Assembly (NCBI GenBank): GCA_045613985.1
Contig: JAZLCA010000014.1
Span: 1 to 42,431, forward strand
Direction of reading: 5' to 3'
Length of the DNA: 42,431 nucleotides
Origin: SIG644 sp045613985
Lineage (GTDB): Bacteria > Bacillota > Clostridia > Oscillospirales > CAG-272
How positions within the stretch are numbered: the stretch's first letter is position 1; each line of letters begins with the position of its first letter. Both the position numbers and the translations under genes were made by a program. A model generated the notes under the pieces. It was not told the DNA's origin and did not search any database. It saw only the letters and a list, made by a program, of their open reading frames with translations. This document shows, one piece after another, positions 16,373 through 26,139 of this stretch.

Positions 16373-17623
16373 TTATTTTTCAATGCGGGAAAACCGCGAA
16401 ATGTTCAAAATAATACCCATTTCAAAAAGCTGAATGGCCAGTGCCGTTCCGCCCGAGCTGAAAAAGGGCAACGAGATACCCGTGTTGGGCATCGAATTGG
16501 TAACGACAGCGATATTGAGGGCCGCTTGCAATGCCGTTTTGAACACGATACCGTATACGACCAAAGCACTGAACTTATCCGGCGCATTACCGGCAATTTT
16601 GAAGCCACGCCAAACAAGCAAAACGAATAATGCAAGCACCGCAATCGCGCCGAAAAAGCCGAGTTCTTCGCAAATGATGGTAAAGATAAAGTCGTTTTGC
16701 GGTTCGGATACAAAGCCGAATTTCTGTCGGCTGTTGCCAAGTCCCAGGCCAAACAGGCCACCCGAACCGATGGCATACAGGCCCTGCAGTGTCTGCCAGG
16801 CTTCTCCCAGCGGGTCCATTTCATCAATGTGGAACAGCAGTTGAATACGAGTTTCGGCGTAACTGGAAAAAGCAATCAGCAGCCCGCCGCCGATCAATAC
16901 GATACCCGCCAGCAATAAGATCCAGCGCATTTTCGTACCGCCCATAAACATGACGGCCGCTCCGATCATAGCGATGATCATAACACCTGAAATGTGCCGC
17001 TCTGCTGCGACGAGCAGAATGATCACTCCCATCACCGCACCCGGCACAAGCACGCCGTAGCGGAAATTACCGCCGAATTTGTGATCGGACATGACCTTGT
17101 CCTCGTACTTGCTCATTAACAGCGCCAGCATCATAACCACCGCAAGCTTAGCAATCTCAGAGGGTTGGATGGTGATCGGCCCTATCTGAATCCAGCGCTG
17201 TGCATCACCCTCGCTGACGCCGATTGCAAGGACCAGCAACAACAGCAACAGAGATAGGCCATAGATACCAAAGGATAAAAACCTCCAATGCCACGGGCGC
17301 AAACCAATCACAAAGGGAATCGTAAACGCCACGGCAAACGCAATAAACAGTAAATGTCGCTTGACGTAATAGAGGCTGTCCTGCATATGCTGAACGCCAT
17401 AGATCGAGCTAGCGCTGTAAGCCATGATGATACCGTAAAGAACCAGGCCGACAACGATAAGAAGAAAGGTCATATCGATGCTTCCGCGTGCCATAGGCCG
17501 CTTCTCGCGGGGCGTGGGAGAATGTATCGGATCCCGATAGATGGGATCGTTGCGGCGGGAGCGACTCACACCGCGATGAAATCCGTTTTGCACGGGCAAT
17601 TCTCTATCGTGTGTATCGTGCAT
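16373..17623 (-). CDS. ftsW: SEDS-family peptidoglycan polymerase FtsW
   Basis: A 416-aa polytopic membrane protein with about ten helices and a ~50-residue basic cytoplasmic N-terminus. SEDS motifs include QRWIQIGPITIQPSEIAKLA near 170-190, SEPQNDFIFTIICEELGF near 310 and the terminal NSMPNTGISLPFFSSGG. It polymerises glycan strands at the septum together with the class B PBP encoded upstream. The start follows AAGGAGGAGC. It lies between mraY and murG, where many clusters also carry murD; murD is absent here. Confidence 0.95.
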   Translation of the reverse strand: MHDTHDRELPVQNGFHRGVSRSRRNDPIYRDPIHSPTPREKRPMARGSIDMTFLLIVVGLVLYGIIMAYSASSIYGVQHMQDSLYYVKRHLLFIAFAVAFTIPFVIGLRPWHWRFLSFGIYGLSLLLLLLVLAIGVSEGDAQRWIQIGPITIQPSEIAKLAVVMMLALLMSKYEDKVMSDHKFGGNFRYGVLVPGAVMGVIILLVAAERHISGVMIIAMIGAAVMFMGGTKMRWILLLAGIVLIGGGLLIAFSSYAETRIQLLFHIDEMDPLGEAWQTLQGLYAIGSGGLFGLGLGNSRQKFGFVSEPQNDFIFTIICEELGFFGAIAVLALFVLLVWRGFKIAGNAPDKFSALVVYGIVFKTALQAALNIAVVTNSMPNTGISLPFFSSGGTALAIQLFEMGIILNISRFSRIEK

Positions 17624-17661
17624 ACGCTCCTCCTTGGATACATTCGATCAAAATAAAACGT

Positions 17662-18675
17662 TTAAGCGCGCAAGGATGTCATGACCAAGATCACACAGAT
17701 CGCACCTGCGATCCAACCGAAGAAGGAAAAAACGTAGACGATCTTTTCTTCGGACCATTTCATTTTCTGGAATTGATGGTGTACGGGAGCAATGCCGAAC
17801 ACCTTGCGGTGAAACAGGCGGATGGACAGGATCTGTATGAGGCTGGACAGCATATCCAACACGAAGACAGAACACAAAACGACCATCAGAAGCGGGCGGT
17901 CCAGCATAAAGCCGGCACCGATGAGAATACCGCCCAGAAACAAGGAGCCCGTATCTCCCATAAACACCTTCGCAGGATGATAGTTAAACATCAAAAAACC
18001 GATCATGGCACCGATCATCAAGGCACTGATCATGACCGAATTGGTGTCGGCCAAAAGAAAGGCAATCAAGGCAAAGCACATACTGGCCACCAATGCCACC
18101 GAAGAGGCAAGACCGTCGATACCGTCGGTCAGATTGGTGCTGTTGACCATGCCGACAATGACGATCAGAGCGACGAAATAATACCCAATGCCAAGGTCAA
18201 GGCTAAAGCCAAGAGAATCGACGCGCAAGACCGTATCCATGCCGCCAAAGGCCGCCATACCCCACAGATACAAGGCGGCAACGAGGATCTGAAGCAAAAA
18301 CTTCTGCCAACTGCGAAATCCCTGGTTTTCCTTGTGCAACAGCTTAGTATAGTCGTCCGCAAAACCGATCATGGCGTTCGCGACACCCAAGCAGACGGTC
18401 AGAGCCAGCGGAATCAGGTCCGTATCGCCCTGCATGGCCCGCAGGATGAAATACGGAACGAGCAGCACGAGAATGGGAAGGATAAAGCAAACACCGCCCA
18501 TGGTGGGAGTGCCCTCTTTGGACTTATGCTCTTGCACATAATCCGCAAAAATATGCTGTCCGACGTGGTGCTTGCGCAGCACGGGGATGATCACGCGACA
18601 AAGCAGCACCGTTAAAAGCAGTGCCGCCGGAAGCGCCGTCAAAAAGGTCAACATCAATTCAAAATCCGTCATCAT
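17662..18675 (-). CDS. mraY: Phospho-MurNAc-pentapeptide transferase
   Basis: A 337-aa membrane enzyme with about ten helices that makes lipid I from UDP-MurNAc-pentapeptide and undecaprenyl phosphate. Diagnostic motifs: EGTPTMGGVCF near 54-64, FADDYTKLLHKENQG with the Asp pair, STNLTDGIDGLA near 178-190, FMGDTGSLFLGG and the HHQFQ histidine triad near 300. Two adjacent ATG codons are possible; the first follows GAGGCGAGA. Gap to murF is 34 bases, so it is in the same transcript. Confidence 0.95.
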   Translation of the reverse strand: MMTDFELMLTFLTALPAALLLTVLLCRVIIPVLRKHHVGQHIFADYVQEHKSKEGTPTMGGVCFILPILVLLVPYFILRAMQGDTDLIPLALTVCLGVANAMIGFADDYTKLLHKENQGFRSWQKFLLQILVAALYLWGMAAFGGMDTVLRVDSLGFSLDLGIGYYFVALIVIVGMVNSTNLTDGIDGLASSVALVASMCFALIAFLLADTNSVMISALMIGAMIGFLMFNYHPAKVFMGDTGSLFLGGILIGAGFMLDRPLLMVVLCSVFVLDMLSSLIQILSIRLFHRKVFGIAPVHHQFQKMKWSEEKIVYVFSFFGWIAGAICVILVMTSLRA

Positions 18676-18709
18676 TCTCGCCTCGATCCTTTTGTTATGT
18701 GTCCAAAGT

Positions 18710-20140
18710 TCAAATTTGCTCCGCCTGTACGACTCGAAGCGCGTCGATCATACGCTCGGCGGCAATGGCTCGGCTGGCTTTCAGCAGGACCACATCGCCT
18801 GGCTTGAGCATAGCCCAAAGTGTTTTTGCAGCAGGACGCAGATCGTCCAGCTCGCGTATCATGCAAATGTTTTCGTCTGCCATGCCGGCGCCCATCGCGC
18901 CTTCGGCAATGCTGACGCCCAATTCGCCCAACGTCATCAGACAAGCGATACCCAGCGTAGCCGCCTCCTCGCCTACCGTCTCATGCATACGACGAGTGGC
19001 CTCCCCCAGCTCACGCATATCTCCCAGCACTGCGACCGCACGGCCGCCTCTCGCTTTGGCGTAGCTGGCCAGCACGTGCAGAGCCTCACACATGGACTCG
19101 GGAGCCGCATTATAGCAATCGGCCAATATCGTGATATCACCCAGCGGGATCAGATTTTGGCGCAGCACCTCATTTTGATAGTTCAACAGTCCAAGGCGGA
19201 TCTGCTCTTCTCCCATACCAAGCTCCAAGCCAATGGCGACAGCGTAAGCCGCGTCATACACCATGTGGGTACCAATGGCAGGAATGACCAAACGCTGCAA
19301 CGTCGAGCCGCTTGGCGTGTGCAGATCAAAGACCGTCTCCCATGCCTCGGGATTCTGATGAATGGCCTCTACGGTATAATCTCCTTCGGTGTGAATGGCT
19401 ACGGTGCGGATGTTGTAGCGGGGATGCTGCAAGCCACGCAGGAGTGGCTCGTCACCGTTGACCACCAAAAGACCGCCGTCGGCAAGGCCGGTCACGATCT
19501 CGAGCTTGGCAAGGGCAATATTTTCTCTCGTCTTCAAATGCTCCAAATGGGAGGAGCCAATATTGGTGATCAAAGCAACGTCCGGACGAACGACACGGGA
19601 AAGCTGCGCGATCTCTCCCCGCGCGCTCATGCCCATTTCAAACACCGCCGCCTCGACGGTCGAGGTAATGCCCATAACGGACATGGGCATACCGACGGTA
19701 CTGTTATAGTTTGCCTCAGTTTTATAGCACTTAAAACGCTGTCCCAAGACAGAGCATAAAAATTCTTTTGTCGTTGTTTTTCCCACGCTTCCCGTCACGG
19801 CAACGCGTAAAAGCTGTCTATCGCGGATATATTCACCCGCCATATCAGACAGCGCCCGAAGTGTGTCGGGCACAATGACGGCGGATACGTCCATCATCTC
19901 GGGAAGAGGCGGGAATTTTTCACACAAAACTGCCGCACATCCCTGCTGGATCACCTGCATTATATAGTTATGACCGTCCGTGCGGGCACCGCTAAGAGCA
20001 ACAAACAGTCTTCCCTCACAGGCCTCACGAGAATCGGTGCAAATGCTCCGAATGACACGATCGGCGCCCACCAAGTAGCCGCCGCAGCTGCGTGCCACGT
20101 CAGACAACATATATTCCTTTGTTCCAATATCTATTTTCAT
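18710..20140 (-). CDS. murF: UDP-MurNAc-tripeptide:D-Ala-D-Ala ligase
   Basis: A 476-aa cytoplasmic Mur ligase that adds D-Ala-D-Ala to the muropeptide. The N-terminal substrate domain has SICTDSREACEGRLFVAL; the central ATPase domain has the P-loop VTGSVGKTTTKE near 115-126, YNSTVGMP, and ITNIGSSHLEHL; and the C-terminal domain has DCYNAAPESM. TGSVGKTTTK rather than the TGTNGKT of MurE separates it from murE. The gene starts 11 bases after the murE stop behind TAGGAGCG. Confidence 0.95.
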   Translation of the reverse strand: MKIDIGTKEYMLSDVARSCGGYLVGADRVIRSICTDSREACEGRLFVALSGARTDGHNYIMQVIQQGCAAVLCEKFPPLPEMMDVSAVIVPDTLRALSDMAGEYIRDRQLLRVAVTGSVGKTTTKEFLCSVLGQRFKCYKTEANYNSTVGMPMSVMGITSTVEAAVFEMGMSARGEIAQLSRVVRPDVALITNIGSSHLEHLKTRENIALAKLEIVTGLADGGLLVVNGDEPLLRGLQHPRYNIRTVAIHTEGDYTVEAIHQNPEAWETVFDLHTPSGSTLQRLVIPAIGTHMVYDAAYAVAIGLELGMGEEQIRLGLLNYQNEVLRQNLIPLGDITILADCYNAAPESMCEALHVLASYAKARGGRAVAVLGDMRELGEATRRMHETVGEEAATLGIACLMTLGELGVSIAEGAMGAGMADENICMIRELDDLRPAAKTLWAMLKPGDVVLLKASRAIAAERMIDALRVVQAEQI

Positions 20141-20151
20141 GTCAGTCGCTC

Positions 20152-21693
20152 CTATGATTCCGTCTCCCTAGAATCCGCTGCAGTGGTTCGCCATTTTTGA
20201 TGTCTGCGCTCCACGGCAGCTGCCGCAATGGCCTTTTCATCGAACGGGTGCTTTCCCATTGTATCAATTTCATATTTTTCATGTCCCTTGCCCGCAAGCA
20301 ATAGGATGTCGCCCGGTCTTGCGTTTTCGATCGCCGCTTCAATGGCACGCGCACGATCGCGGATGACAAAATAGGGCTTTTCGCGGTCGATCCCGGTGAC
20401 GATATCGCCGAGAATGCCGTCCGGATTTTCACTTCGGCTGTTATCCGAGGTAATATAAACGACGTCCGCAAGACGACTGGCAATCGCCCCCATCTGCGGT
20501 CGTTTGCTTTTGTCGCGGTCGCCGCCGCATCCAAATACCAGTACGATCCGTCCACCATTGCCCCGCAGCCCTTGCGCTGTTCGCAAAAGGTTCTCCAATG
20601 CATCCGGTGTATGGGCGTAATCAATAAAAACGGAAAAATCCATGGGATGATCGAATTTCAGTCGCTCCATGCGTCCCTCGACCCCTGAAAATGCCGCCAG
20701 TGCATCACGGATGGTACGAATGCTCACGCCCATTTCCATCGCACAGGCTGCTGCCTGCAAAGTGTTGGAAAGGGTAAAGGTGCCGGGAATGGGACTAGCC
20801 ATCCTCACGGCAGCATTGGGAGCGTTCAAAAGATAAGAAACGCCGTCTACGCCGCAAAAACAGGGGTCTGTGACGCAATATTCCGCGTTGCTCTCTTTTA
20901 TCGAGGTACGCACCACGCGCCCCGTACAGCGAGAAATCAAAGGCTCTGCCGCGGCATCGTCGGCGTTGATAACGGCCAGCTTTGCCTTGGAAAACAACGA
21001 GGCTTTTGCCGTAAAGTAACGCGACATAGTGCCATGAAAATCCAAATGTTCGGGAGAAAGATTGGTAAAGATTGCCGCATCAAAGGTCAAGGGCTCCAGC
21101 TTGCGCAACGCGAGTGCATGCGAGGTCGTCTCCATCACGACCACTTCCACCCCTTCAGCCCGCATCAAAGCCAGCATATGATACAACTCCGAAGGATCCG
21201 GCGTCGTCATATTGGCATTGGGGTCTGCCGAACGGATGGGTAATACACGATCGCGGCAAACGCACTTGACGGTACCGATCAGACCGCAAGGGATCATGGC
21301 CGCGTCAAAAATGGCCTTGAGCATAGTGGAGACCGAGGTTTTTCCATTGGTCCCCGTCACGCCGATCAGGCGCATTCCACGGGCGGGATGACCGTAAAAA
21401 GCGTCGCAAAGACGGGCAAGAGCACGTCTTGTGTCACCTGTACGGACAAAAATAGCACCGCTTCCCTTCATGATCGGAACCTCTCGTTCGATCACCACTG
21501 CCGCGGCGCCTTGCTCTAACGCTTGCTTAACGTAAGCGTGACCGTCCGCCTTCGTTCCCCGGATGCATACGAACATACATCCGGGTACGACGGCGCGCGA
21601 GTCAATCGTGATGGCGTTGATTTCACACGCAGCCATCCGCGTGTCCGACGGGGTTTCCAAGCCCGCCAGAAAGCATAATGTCTCCAACTTCAT
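20152..21693 (-). CDS. murE: UDP-MurNAc-L-Ala-D-Glu ligase (probably meso-diaminopimelate-adding)
   Basis: A 513-aa Mur ligase. P-loop GVTGTNGKTS (111-120), Lys230 in TAKASLF (the likely carbamylated Lys), FIDYAHTPDALE near 357-368, and the amino-acid-specificity loop TSDNSRSENP, with DNSR at 417-420. The family norm for diaminopimelate ligases is DNPR; the Arg that contacts the diaminopimelate carboxylate is kept, and only Pro is Ser. This points to meso-Dap rather than Lys. The start follows AAGGAGCG at a longish spacing. The 106 bases between the PBP gene and murE hold no clear promoter or terminator. Confidence 0.94.
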   Translation of the reverse strand: MKLETLCFLAGLETPSDTRMAACEINAITIDSRAVVPGCMFVCIRGTKADGHAYVKQALEQGAAAVVIEREVPIMKGSGAIFVRTGDTRRALARLCDAFYGHPARGMRLIGVTGTNGKTSVSTMLKAIFDAAMIPCGLIGTVKCVCRDRVLPIRSADPNANMTTPDPSELYHMLALMRAEGVEVVVMETTSHALALRKLEPLTFDAAIFTNLSPEHLDFHGTMSRYFTAKASLFSKAKLAVINADDAAAEPLISRCTGRVVRTSIKESNAEYCVTDPCFCGVDGVSYLLNAPNAAVRMASPIPGTFTLSNTLQAAACAMEMGVSIRTIRDALAAFSGVEGRMERLKFDHPMDFSVFIDYAHTPDALENLLRTAQGLRGNGGRIVLVFGCGGDRDKSKRPQMGAIASRLADVVYITSDNSRSENPDGILGDIVTGIDREKPYFVIRDRARAIEAAIENARPGDILLLAGKGHEKYEIDTMGKHPFDEKAIAAAAVERRHQKWRTTAADSRETES

Positions 21694-21799
21694 ACAAGCA
21701 ACGCTCCTTCATGCCAAAATTTTCCACGTTTTGACATCCACGAAGAAGTGTCTTCGCCTTGTAATCCGTCCTCTATATTTCCAGTTAAATAAGCATAAT

Positions 21800-24064
21800 T
21801 TATTCGGTCTCACCCGGTGTAGTGAACACCAGAGTGATGACGGTTCCGGGAGCAACCTTCTCACCGGGTGCATGGCTTTGACTGATAACCGTCGTGCCGA
21901 TGCCGGTCAGATGATGTTTGGTGCCCGTGATGCGGATATTGAGTCCGCTGTTGATGAGCAGTTGATTGGCCGCTGCCGCACTCTTACCCACCAAATTGGG
22001 AACAGTGACACTGTCCTCCTTGACAGCATCTCCGGTGTAAACCACCAGGACACCGCCGTTGACTTCCATTTTCGTACCGCTCTCAGGCATTTGCGAGGTT
22101 ACGGTATCGCCGTTTCCGATGATACGCAACGATACACCCAAAAGCTCCGCTTGAGCGCGAGCGCGATCCATCGTCAGACCCGACATATCCGGGACCGTAA
22201 TGGCCAAGTGCTCCAGCTCCTCGGTGGTATAGACCGCCTCAACGCCCATATACGGAAGGACCGTTTCCAAAAAACGAGCCACGTAAGGCGCGGCCACTGT
22301 ACTACCGTAAAGTAAGCCTTGTGTCGGTTCGTCAACCGCGATCAAAACTGCAATCCTCGGATTTTCCGAAGGTGCGTAAGCAACGCAGGAGCAGATATAA
22401 GCATCCTTGTTATCGCCAACCTTCTCCGAGGTTCCCGTCTTAGCCGCCACGCGATAGCCGGCGACGTAAGCGTTTCTTGCACCGCCATCTCCTGCAACAC
22501 CCTCCTTTAAGATAGTGGAAATGGTATTGCATACTTCCGTGCTGATGACTTGACGCTTAGTGGTAGCGGATGCACTTTGAACCACGTTTCCCTCAGCGTC
22601 CACGATTTTGAGAACACTGTGGGGCGTCAAAAGATACCCGCCGTTGGCCACAGAAGAAATGGCATTCAACTGTTGAATCGGTGTGATCTTGAAGTTCTGA
22701 CCAAAGGAGGCCGTCGCCAGATCCAACACCTGGAATTTATCCTGTTTGTGAAAAACGCTGATACCCTCGCCGGGCAGGTCAATGCCCGTCTTTTCGAGGT
22801 AACCGAATGCGCCGAAATAGTCGTAAAAGCTTTCTCGTCCGACCCGCAAACCAACGTCCATCAAAACGGGGTTGCAGGAGTGCTGAATACCACCGGCAAA
22901 GGTAAGCGGCCCGTGCCCTTTGGTATCGTGACAATGAATCACAACGCCGTTGACTGTATACGCTCCTTTACAAGTAAGAGTGTAATTCTTTGGCACCTTG
23001 CCCTCTTCCAGAGCCATGGCCGCGGTAATGATTTTGAAGGTTGAGCCGGGAACGTAAGCTTCGGTAATGGCCTTGTTGGACCAAGTATTCAAAAGCAACG
23101 TGGATTTCAAATTGGCATACGCATTACTGCCCGGTGTCAATCCACTGCTTTCCAGCACCTTTTCGTCATATTGATTCAGCGCCCACGGATCGTTGAGATC
23201 AAACGCGGGATATACCGCCAAGGCAAGAATCTCGCCCGTCTGCGGATCGGTAACAATGCCGCTGGCACGGTTTTTGCCGCCCGAATTTTCATAGGCGACC
23301 TTGACCTGCTCTTCCAGCGCGGCCTGAATGAAAATATCAATGGTGGAAAACAGATCGTATCCGTCTACCGCGGGGATATATTGTTCGTATTTGAAGGGCA
23401 TTTCATTGCTCTGCGCATCGCGGGCAATGACGTACTTGCCGGGGGTGCCGGCGAGTTGTTCGTTGTAAATATATTCGAGTCCGTAAAGCCCGGTGCCATC
23501 ACTGCCGGTAAAACCGATCAGATGAGCAGCGAGCGAGCCGTAGGGGTAATAGCGCGAGCTGGTAGCTTCCAGATACACCATGTTGCTCAGTTTGTGTTCA
23601 CCGATAAAAGCAACGATGCGATCCGCCGTTTCCTCATCTACGTGACGGGCAACGGTGCGGTCAAGATATTTGGTGTATTCAGTCTGCTGTGCAACAAAGT
23701 CGTAGGTCACACCATACTCTTTGTTCAATTCAGAGGACAATCCTCTGGAAATCAGGTCTACAAGATTTCTTTGTTCTCCCGCCTTGTTTTGCTCCGAGGC
23801 AATCGTCGAGGGGGAGATGAAAACACGGTACGTGCTGATGTTGGTGGCAATCAATACACCGTTGCGGTCGTATATATTGCCCCGCTTGGCATTGACCGTG
23901 CTTTCGGTGGTCATCTGCTCGATGACCTTGGCTTGATATCGGTCATAGTCCACCGTCTGGATCCAGAAAATACGAACCAGCAACAGTGCAAACAAGCCGA
24001 TCAATGCAAAGCTGACCACGCGTGCCCGTCGCAGCACACACGAATGAATCATGGAATCCTTCAA
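21800..24064 (-). CDS. Class B penicillin-binding protein with two PASTA domains (PBP2B/FtsI/SpoVD type)
   Basis: A 754-aa (from TTG) or 750-aa (from ATG 24052) membrane-anchored transpeptidase. Layout: short cytoplasmic tail, helix at about 17-36, PBP dimer domain beginning near AKRGNIYDRNG (59-69), transpeptidase domain with Ser341-x-x-Lys344 (GSTFK), SCN 396-398 and KTG 542-544, then PASTA domains at about 620-680 and 686-748. Two PASTA domains are usual for the vegetative PBP2B, and one for the sporulation paralogue SpoVD, so the vegetative septal role with FtsW is favoured. TTG at 24064 has GGAG upstream; ATG 24052 has AAGGA at short spacing. Confidence 0.92.
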   Translation of the reverse strand: MKDSMIHSCVLRRARVVSFALIGLFALLLVRIFWIQTVDYDRYQAKVIEQMTTESTVNAKRGNIYDRNGVLIATNISTYRVFISPSTIASEQNKAGEQRNLVDLISRGLSSELNKEYGVTYDFVAQQTEYTKYLDRTVARHVDEETADRIVAFIGEHKLSNMVYLEATSSRYYPYGSLAAHLIGFTGSDGTGLYGLEYIYNEQLAGTPGKYVIARDAQSNEMPFKYEQYIPAVDGYDLFSTIDIFIQAALEEQVKVAYENSGGKNRASGIVTDPQTGEILALAVYPAFDLNDPWALNQYDEKVLESSGLTPGSNAYANLKSTLLLNTWSNKAITEAYVPGSTFKIITAAMALEEGKVPKNYTLTCKGAYTVNGVVIHCHDTKGHGPLTFAGGIQHSCNPVLMDVGLRVGRESFYDYFGAFGYLEKTGIDLPGEGISVFHKQDKFQVLDLATASFGQNFKITPIQQLNAISSVANGGYLLTPHSVLKIVDAEGNVVQSASATTKRQVISTEVCNTISTILKEGVAGDGGARNAYVAGYRVAAKTGTSEKVGDNKDAYICSCVAYAPSENPRIAVLIAVDEPTQGLLYGSTVAAPYVARFLETVLPYMGVEAVYTTEELEHLAITVPDMSGLTMDRARAQAELLGVSLRIIGNGDTVTSQMPESGTKMEVNGGVLVVYTGDAVKEDSVTVPNLVGKSAAAANQLLINSGLNIRITGTKHHLTGIGTTVISQSHAPGEKVAPGTVITLVFTTPGETE

Positions 24065-24157
24065 AGCACAACTCTCCTTTTTTACGTTTGTGTCGCAAGC
24101 TCAAAAGGATCATGCGTCAACGGTTGGTCTATTTATATGCAAAAGCGATCGTGATTA

Positions 24158-25096
24158 TTACTTCCCAAAGGGACCGATGTGAATACCGATGGCGGAAAGC
24201 AGGGTGCCGAGCTCGATTTTGCCCTCACCGTCGTCTTCAAAGCTTTCTATGGTATTTCCCGTCGTCTGATCCATGTAGATCGAATCCGCATGGACGGCGG
24301 GGATCATACCATACTGTTCCGTCGCGATCTTATAAATTTCAAGGTAGTTCAGCGAAGCTTCCACGCGGTTCGTGGCAAATTCCGCCTCGCGTTCAAGTGT
24401 AGCAACCTCATTGCTCAAATTGCTGACGTCACGCTGGGCACCGGCCACCATGACCGTGCTGGAGACGATAAGCATCAACGAAATAGTGATAACAACCAGA
24501 ACGGAAATCACCGAAACAGGGATCGTGCGTCTTTTGCCGTGGCAACGCAACGCGGGATCGTCCGGTCTGAGCCAATCTTTGGCAAAAGCGATCAGGCGAT
24601 CCGCCTGTCGAGATCTTTCCTCGCGCTTTTGCTGTGCGATAAGGGCACGGCCTTTATCTGCATACGAGGATTCATCCCGAGTGCGTGCCGGCACCTTTGC
24701 CACCTGCTCCTTGGCAGATACAGCCGTCGCAGTATTTTGCAAGCGACGAGTCCGGCACGTCTCGAAATAAGCAGCAAAATCATCCACATCCATGACCTGC
24801 TTGCCAAGATAGTTTCCATGACGGAACTGGTCCCCCCGACCGTCAGCGCACATCTCATCCCAACGGTAATAATCGGGCGAGAGTGTCCGTGCTTCCTCCT
24901 CCATGGTCTCCATTTCTTGCTTGTGCTGTTCAGCAGCGCGACCAAAGCCGCGGCCACTACATCGACGGGTCAAAGCCTCAAGAGCAGCCTCTTCACGAGC
25001 AGAATTTCCCTCGCTGTAGGACACACGGACGTCGGAAACACGACAGTTCCATTCACTATTCTCATAAGTGCCGTACGAGCGACTCGCTTCTCTCAT
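24158..25096 (-). CDS. FtsL/DivIC-like septum protein with a long cytoplasmic N-terminal extension
   Basis: A 312-aa protein in the ftsL position between rsmH and the PBP gene. Residues 192-214 form one membrane helix, followed by a short extracellular coiled coil (about 222-262: RDVSNLSNEVATLEREAEF and on to the YLEIYKIATEQYGM end) that matches the FtsL/DivIC pattern. Unusually, about 190 charged cytoplasmic residues precede the helix and ~45 acidic residues follow the coil; typical FtsL is about 90-120 aa. The start at 25096 has AAAGGAGGA 5-6 bases upstream; an in-frame codon at 25144 does not. The assignment rests on position and topology, as FtsL sequences are poorly conserved. Confidence 0.8.
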   Translation of the reverse strand: MREASRSYGTYENSEWNCRVSDVRVSYSEGNSAREEAALEALTRRCSGRGFGRAAEQHKQEMETMEEEARTLSPDYYRWDEMCADGRGDQFRHGNYLGKQVMDVDDFAAYFETCRTRRLQNTATAVSAKEQVAKVPARTRDESSYADKGRALIAQQKREERSRQADRLIAFAKDWLRPDDPALRCHGKRRTIPVSVISVLVVITISLMLIVSSTVMVAGAQRDVSNLSNEVATLEREAEFATNRVEASLNYLEIYKIATEQYGMIPAVHADSIYMDQTTGNTIESFEDDGEGKIELGTLLSAIGIHIGPFGK

Positions 25097-25152
25097 GATG
25101 CTCCTCCTTTGGATGTGGTCTTCGCCCCATCGAATTTCTATCAAAAATGGTA

Positions 25153-26139
25153 TTAAAGCTTGGTAATCACCCGCAATTTTGCGCTGCGGGAGCGAGGATT
25201 TTGTTCGAGCTCCTCATCGCTCGGCAATATGGGCTTGCGTGTTTCCACTCGAACCTTCGGCTTGTTGCCGCACACGCAAACCGGCAAGTCGCGCGGGCAG
25301 GTGCATCCTTGGGCCAAGCCGGCGAAAGCCTGCTTAACAATGCGATCCTCAAGCGAGTGGAAAGTGATGATGGCCATGCGTCCGCCCGAGCGAAGCAAGC
25401 TGACCGCACCGCGAATGGCGGGCTCGATCACCGAGAGCTCCGAATTGACCTCGATGCGAATGGCCTGAAAACTGCGCTTGGCCGGGTGATGTCCCCCTTC
25501 CTTCGCAGCGGCCGGCATGGATCGTTTAATGATATCGACCAATTCTCCCGTCGTCTGGATGGGAGCGGTCTGTCTTGCCGCTACGATGTTAGCGGCGATA
25601 CGAGCAGAAAATTTTTCCTCACCGTAGTTAAACAAAATATAGCGCAATTCGCTTTCGCTGTATTCGTTGACCACGCGGTAGGCCGACAGCGGATTTCTGT
25701 CATCCATGCGCATATCCAACGGTGCGTCAGCGTTGTAGGAAAATCCGCGCTCGGGAGTATCCAACTGATGTGAAGAAACGCCCAGGTCCAAGAGCACACC
25801 GTCGATGGCGTCGATGTCCAAAGACTCGCACACCTCGGCAATCGCCTTGAAATTACTGCGAACCAGCGTCGCCCGCTCACCATAGGGGGCAAGGCGCTGA
25901 CCTGCGGCGGCAATGGCATTTTCGTCCTGGTCAATGGCGATCAGCCGTCCCGTAGTCAAATGAGACGCGATCACGGAGGAATGTCCTCCGCCGCCCGCCG
26001 TTCCGTCCACGTAAATGCCATCCGGACGGATATTCAGGGCTTGTATACATTCATCCAGCAACACGGGGCGGTGAGTAAAGTCGATGGTCTCTTCCCTGCT
26101 CTGTCCATCCTCGGTCTGCTTCGTTAGTTTTACCTTCAT
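25153..26139 (-). CDS. rsmH: 16S rRNA (cytosine1402-N4)-methyltransferase
   Basis: A 328-aa SAM-dependent enzyme (formerly MraW) that methylates N4 of C1402 in the 16S rRNA decoding centre. Motifs: HRPVLLDECIQAL near the N-terminus, SAM loop DGTAGGGGHS, DLGVSSHQLDTPERGFSY, PLDMRMD, RSFQAIRIEVNSEL and TFHSLEDRIVK. A C-terminal Cys-rich stretch (GCTCPRDLPVCVCG) is also family-typical. The start at 26139 overlaps the mraZ stop as TGATG, giving coupling; a GTG four codons upstream is possible. Confidence 0.95.
   Translation of the reverse strand: MKVKLTKQTEDGQSREETIDFTHRPVLLDECIQALNIRPDGIYVDGTAGGGGHSSVIASHLTTGRLIAIDQDENAIAAAGQRLAPYGERATLVRSNFKAIAEVCESLDIDAIDGVLLDLGVSSHQLDTPERGFSYNADAPLDMRMDDRNPLSAYRVVNEYSESELRYILFNYGEEKFSARIAANIVAARQTAPIQTTGELVDIIKRSMPAAAKEGGHHPAKRSFQAIRIEVNSELSVIEPAIRGAVSLLRSGGRMAIITFHSLEDRIVKQAFAGLAQGCTCPRDLPVCVCGNKPKVRVETRKPILPSDEELEQNPRSRSAKLRVITKL

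Noticed and set aside
21694..21799. Terminator between the PBP gene and murE (CGAAGA...TCTTCG)
   Set aside because: The stem is only 5-6 bp with no T run, so it is unlikely to stop transcription.
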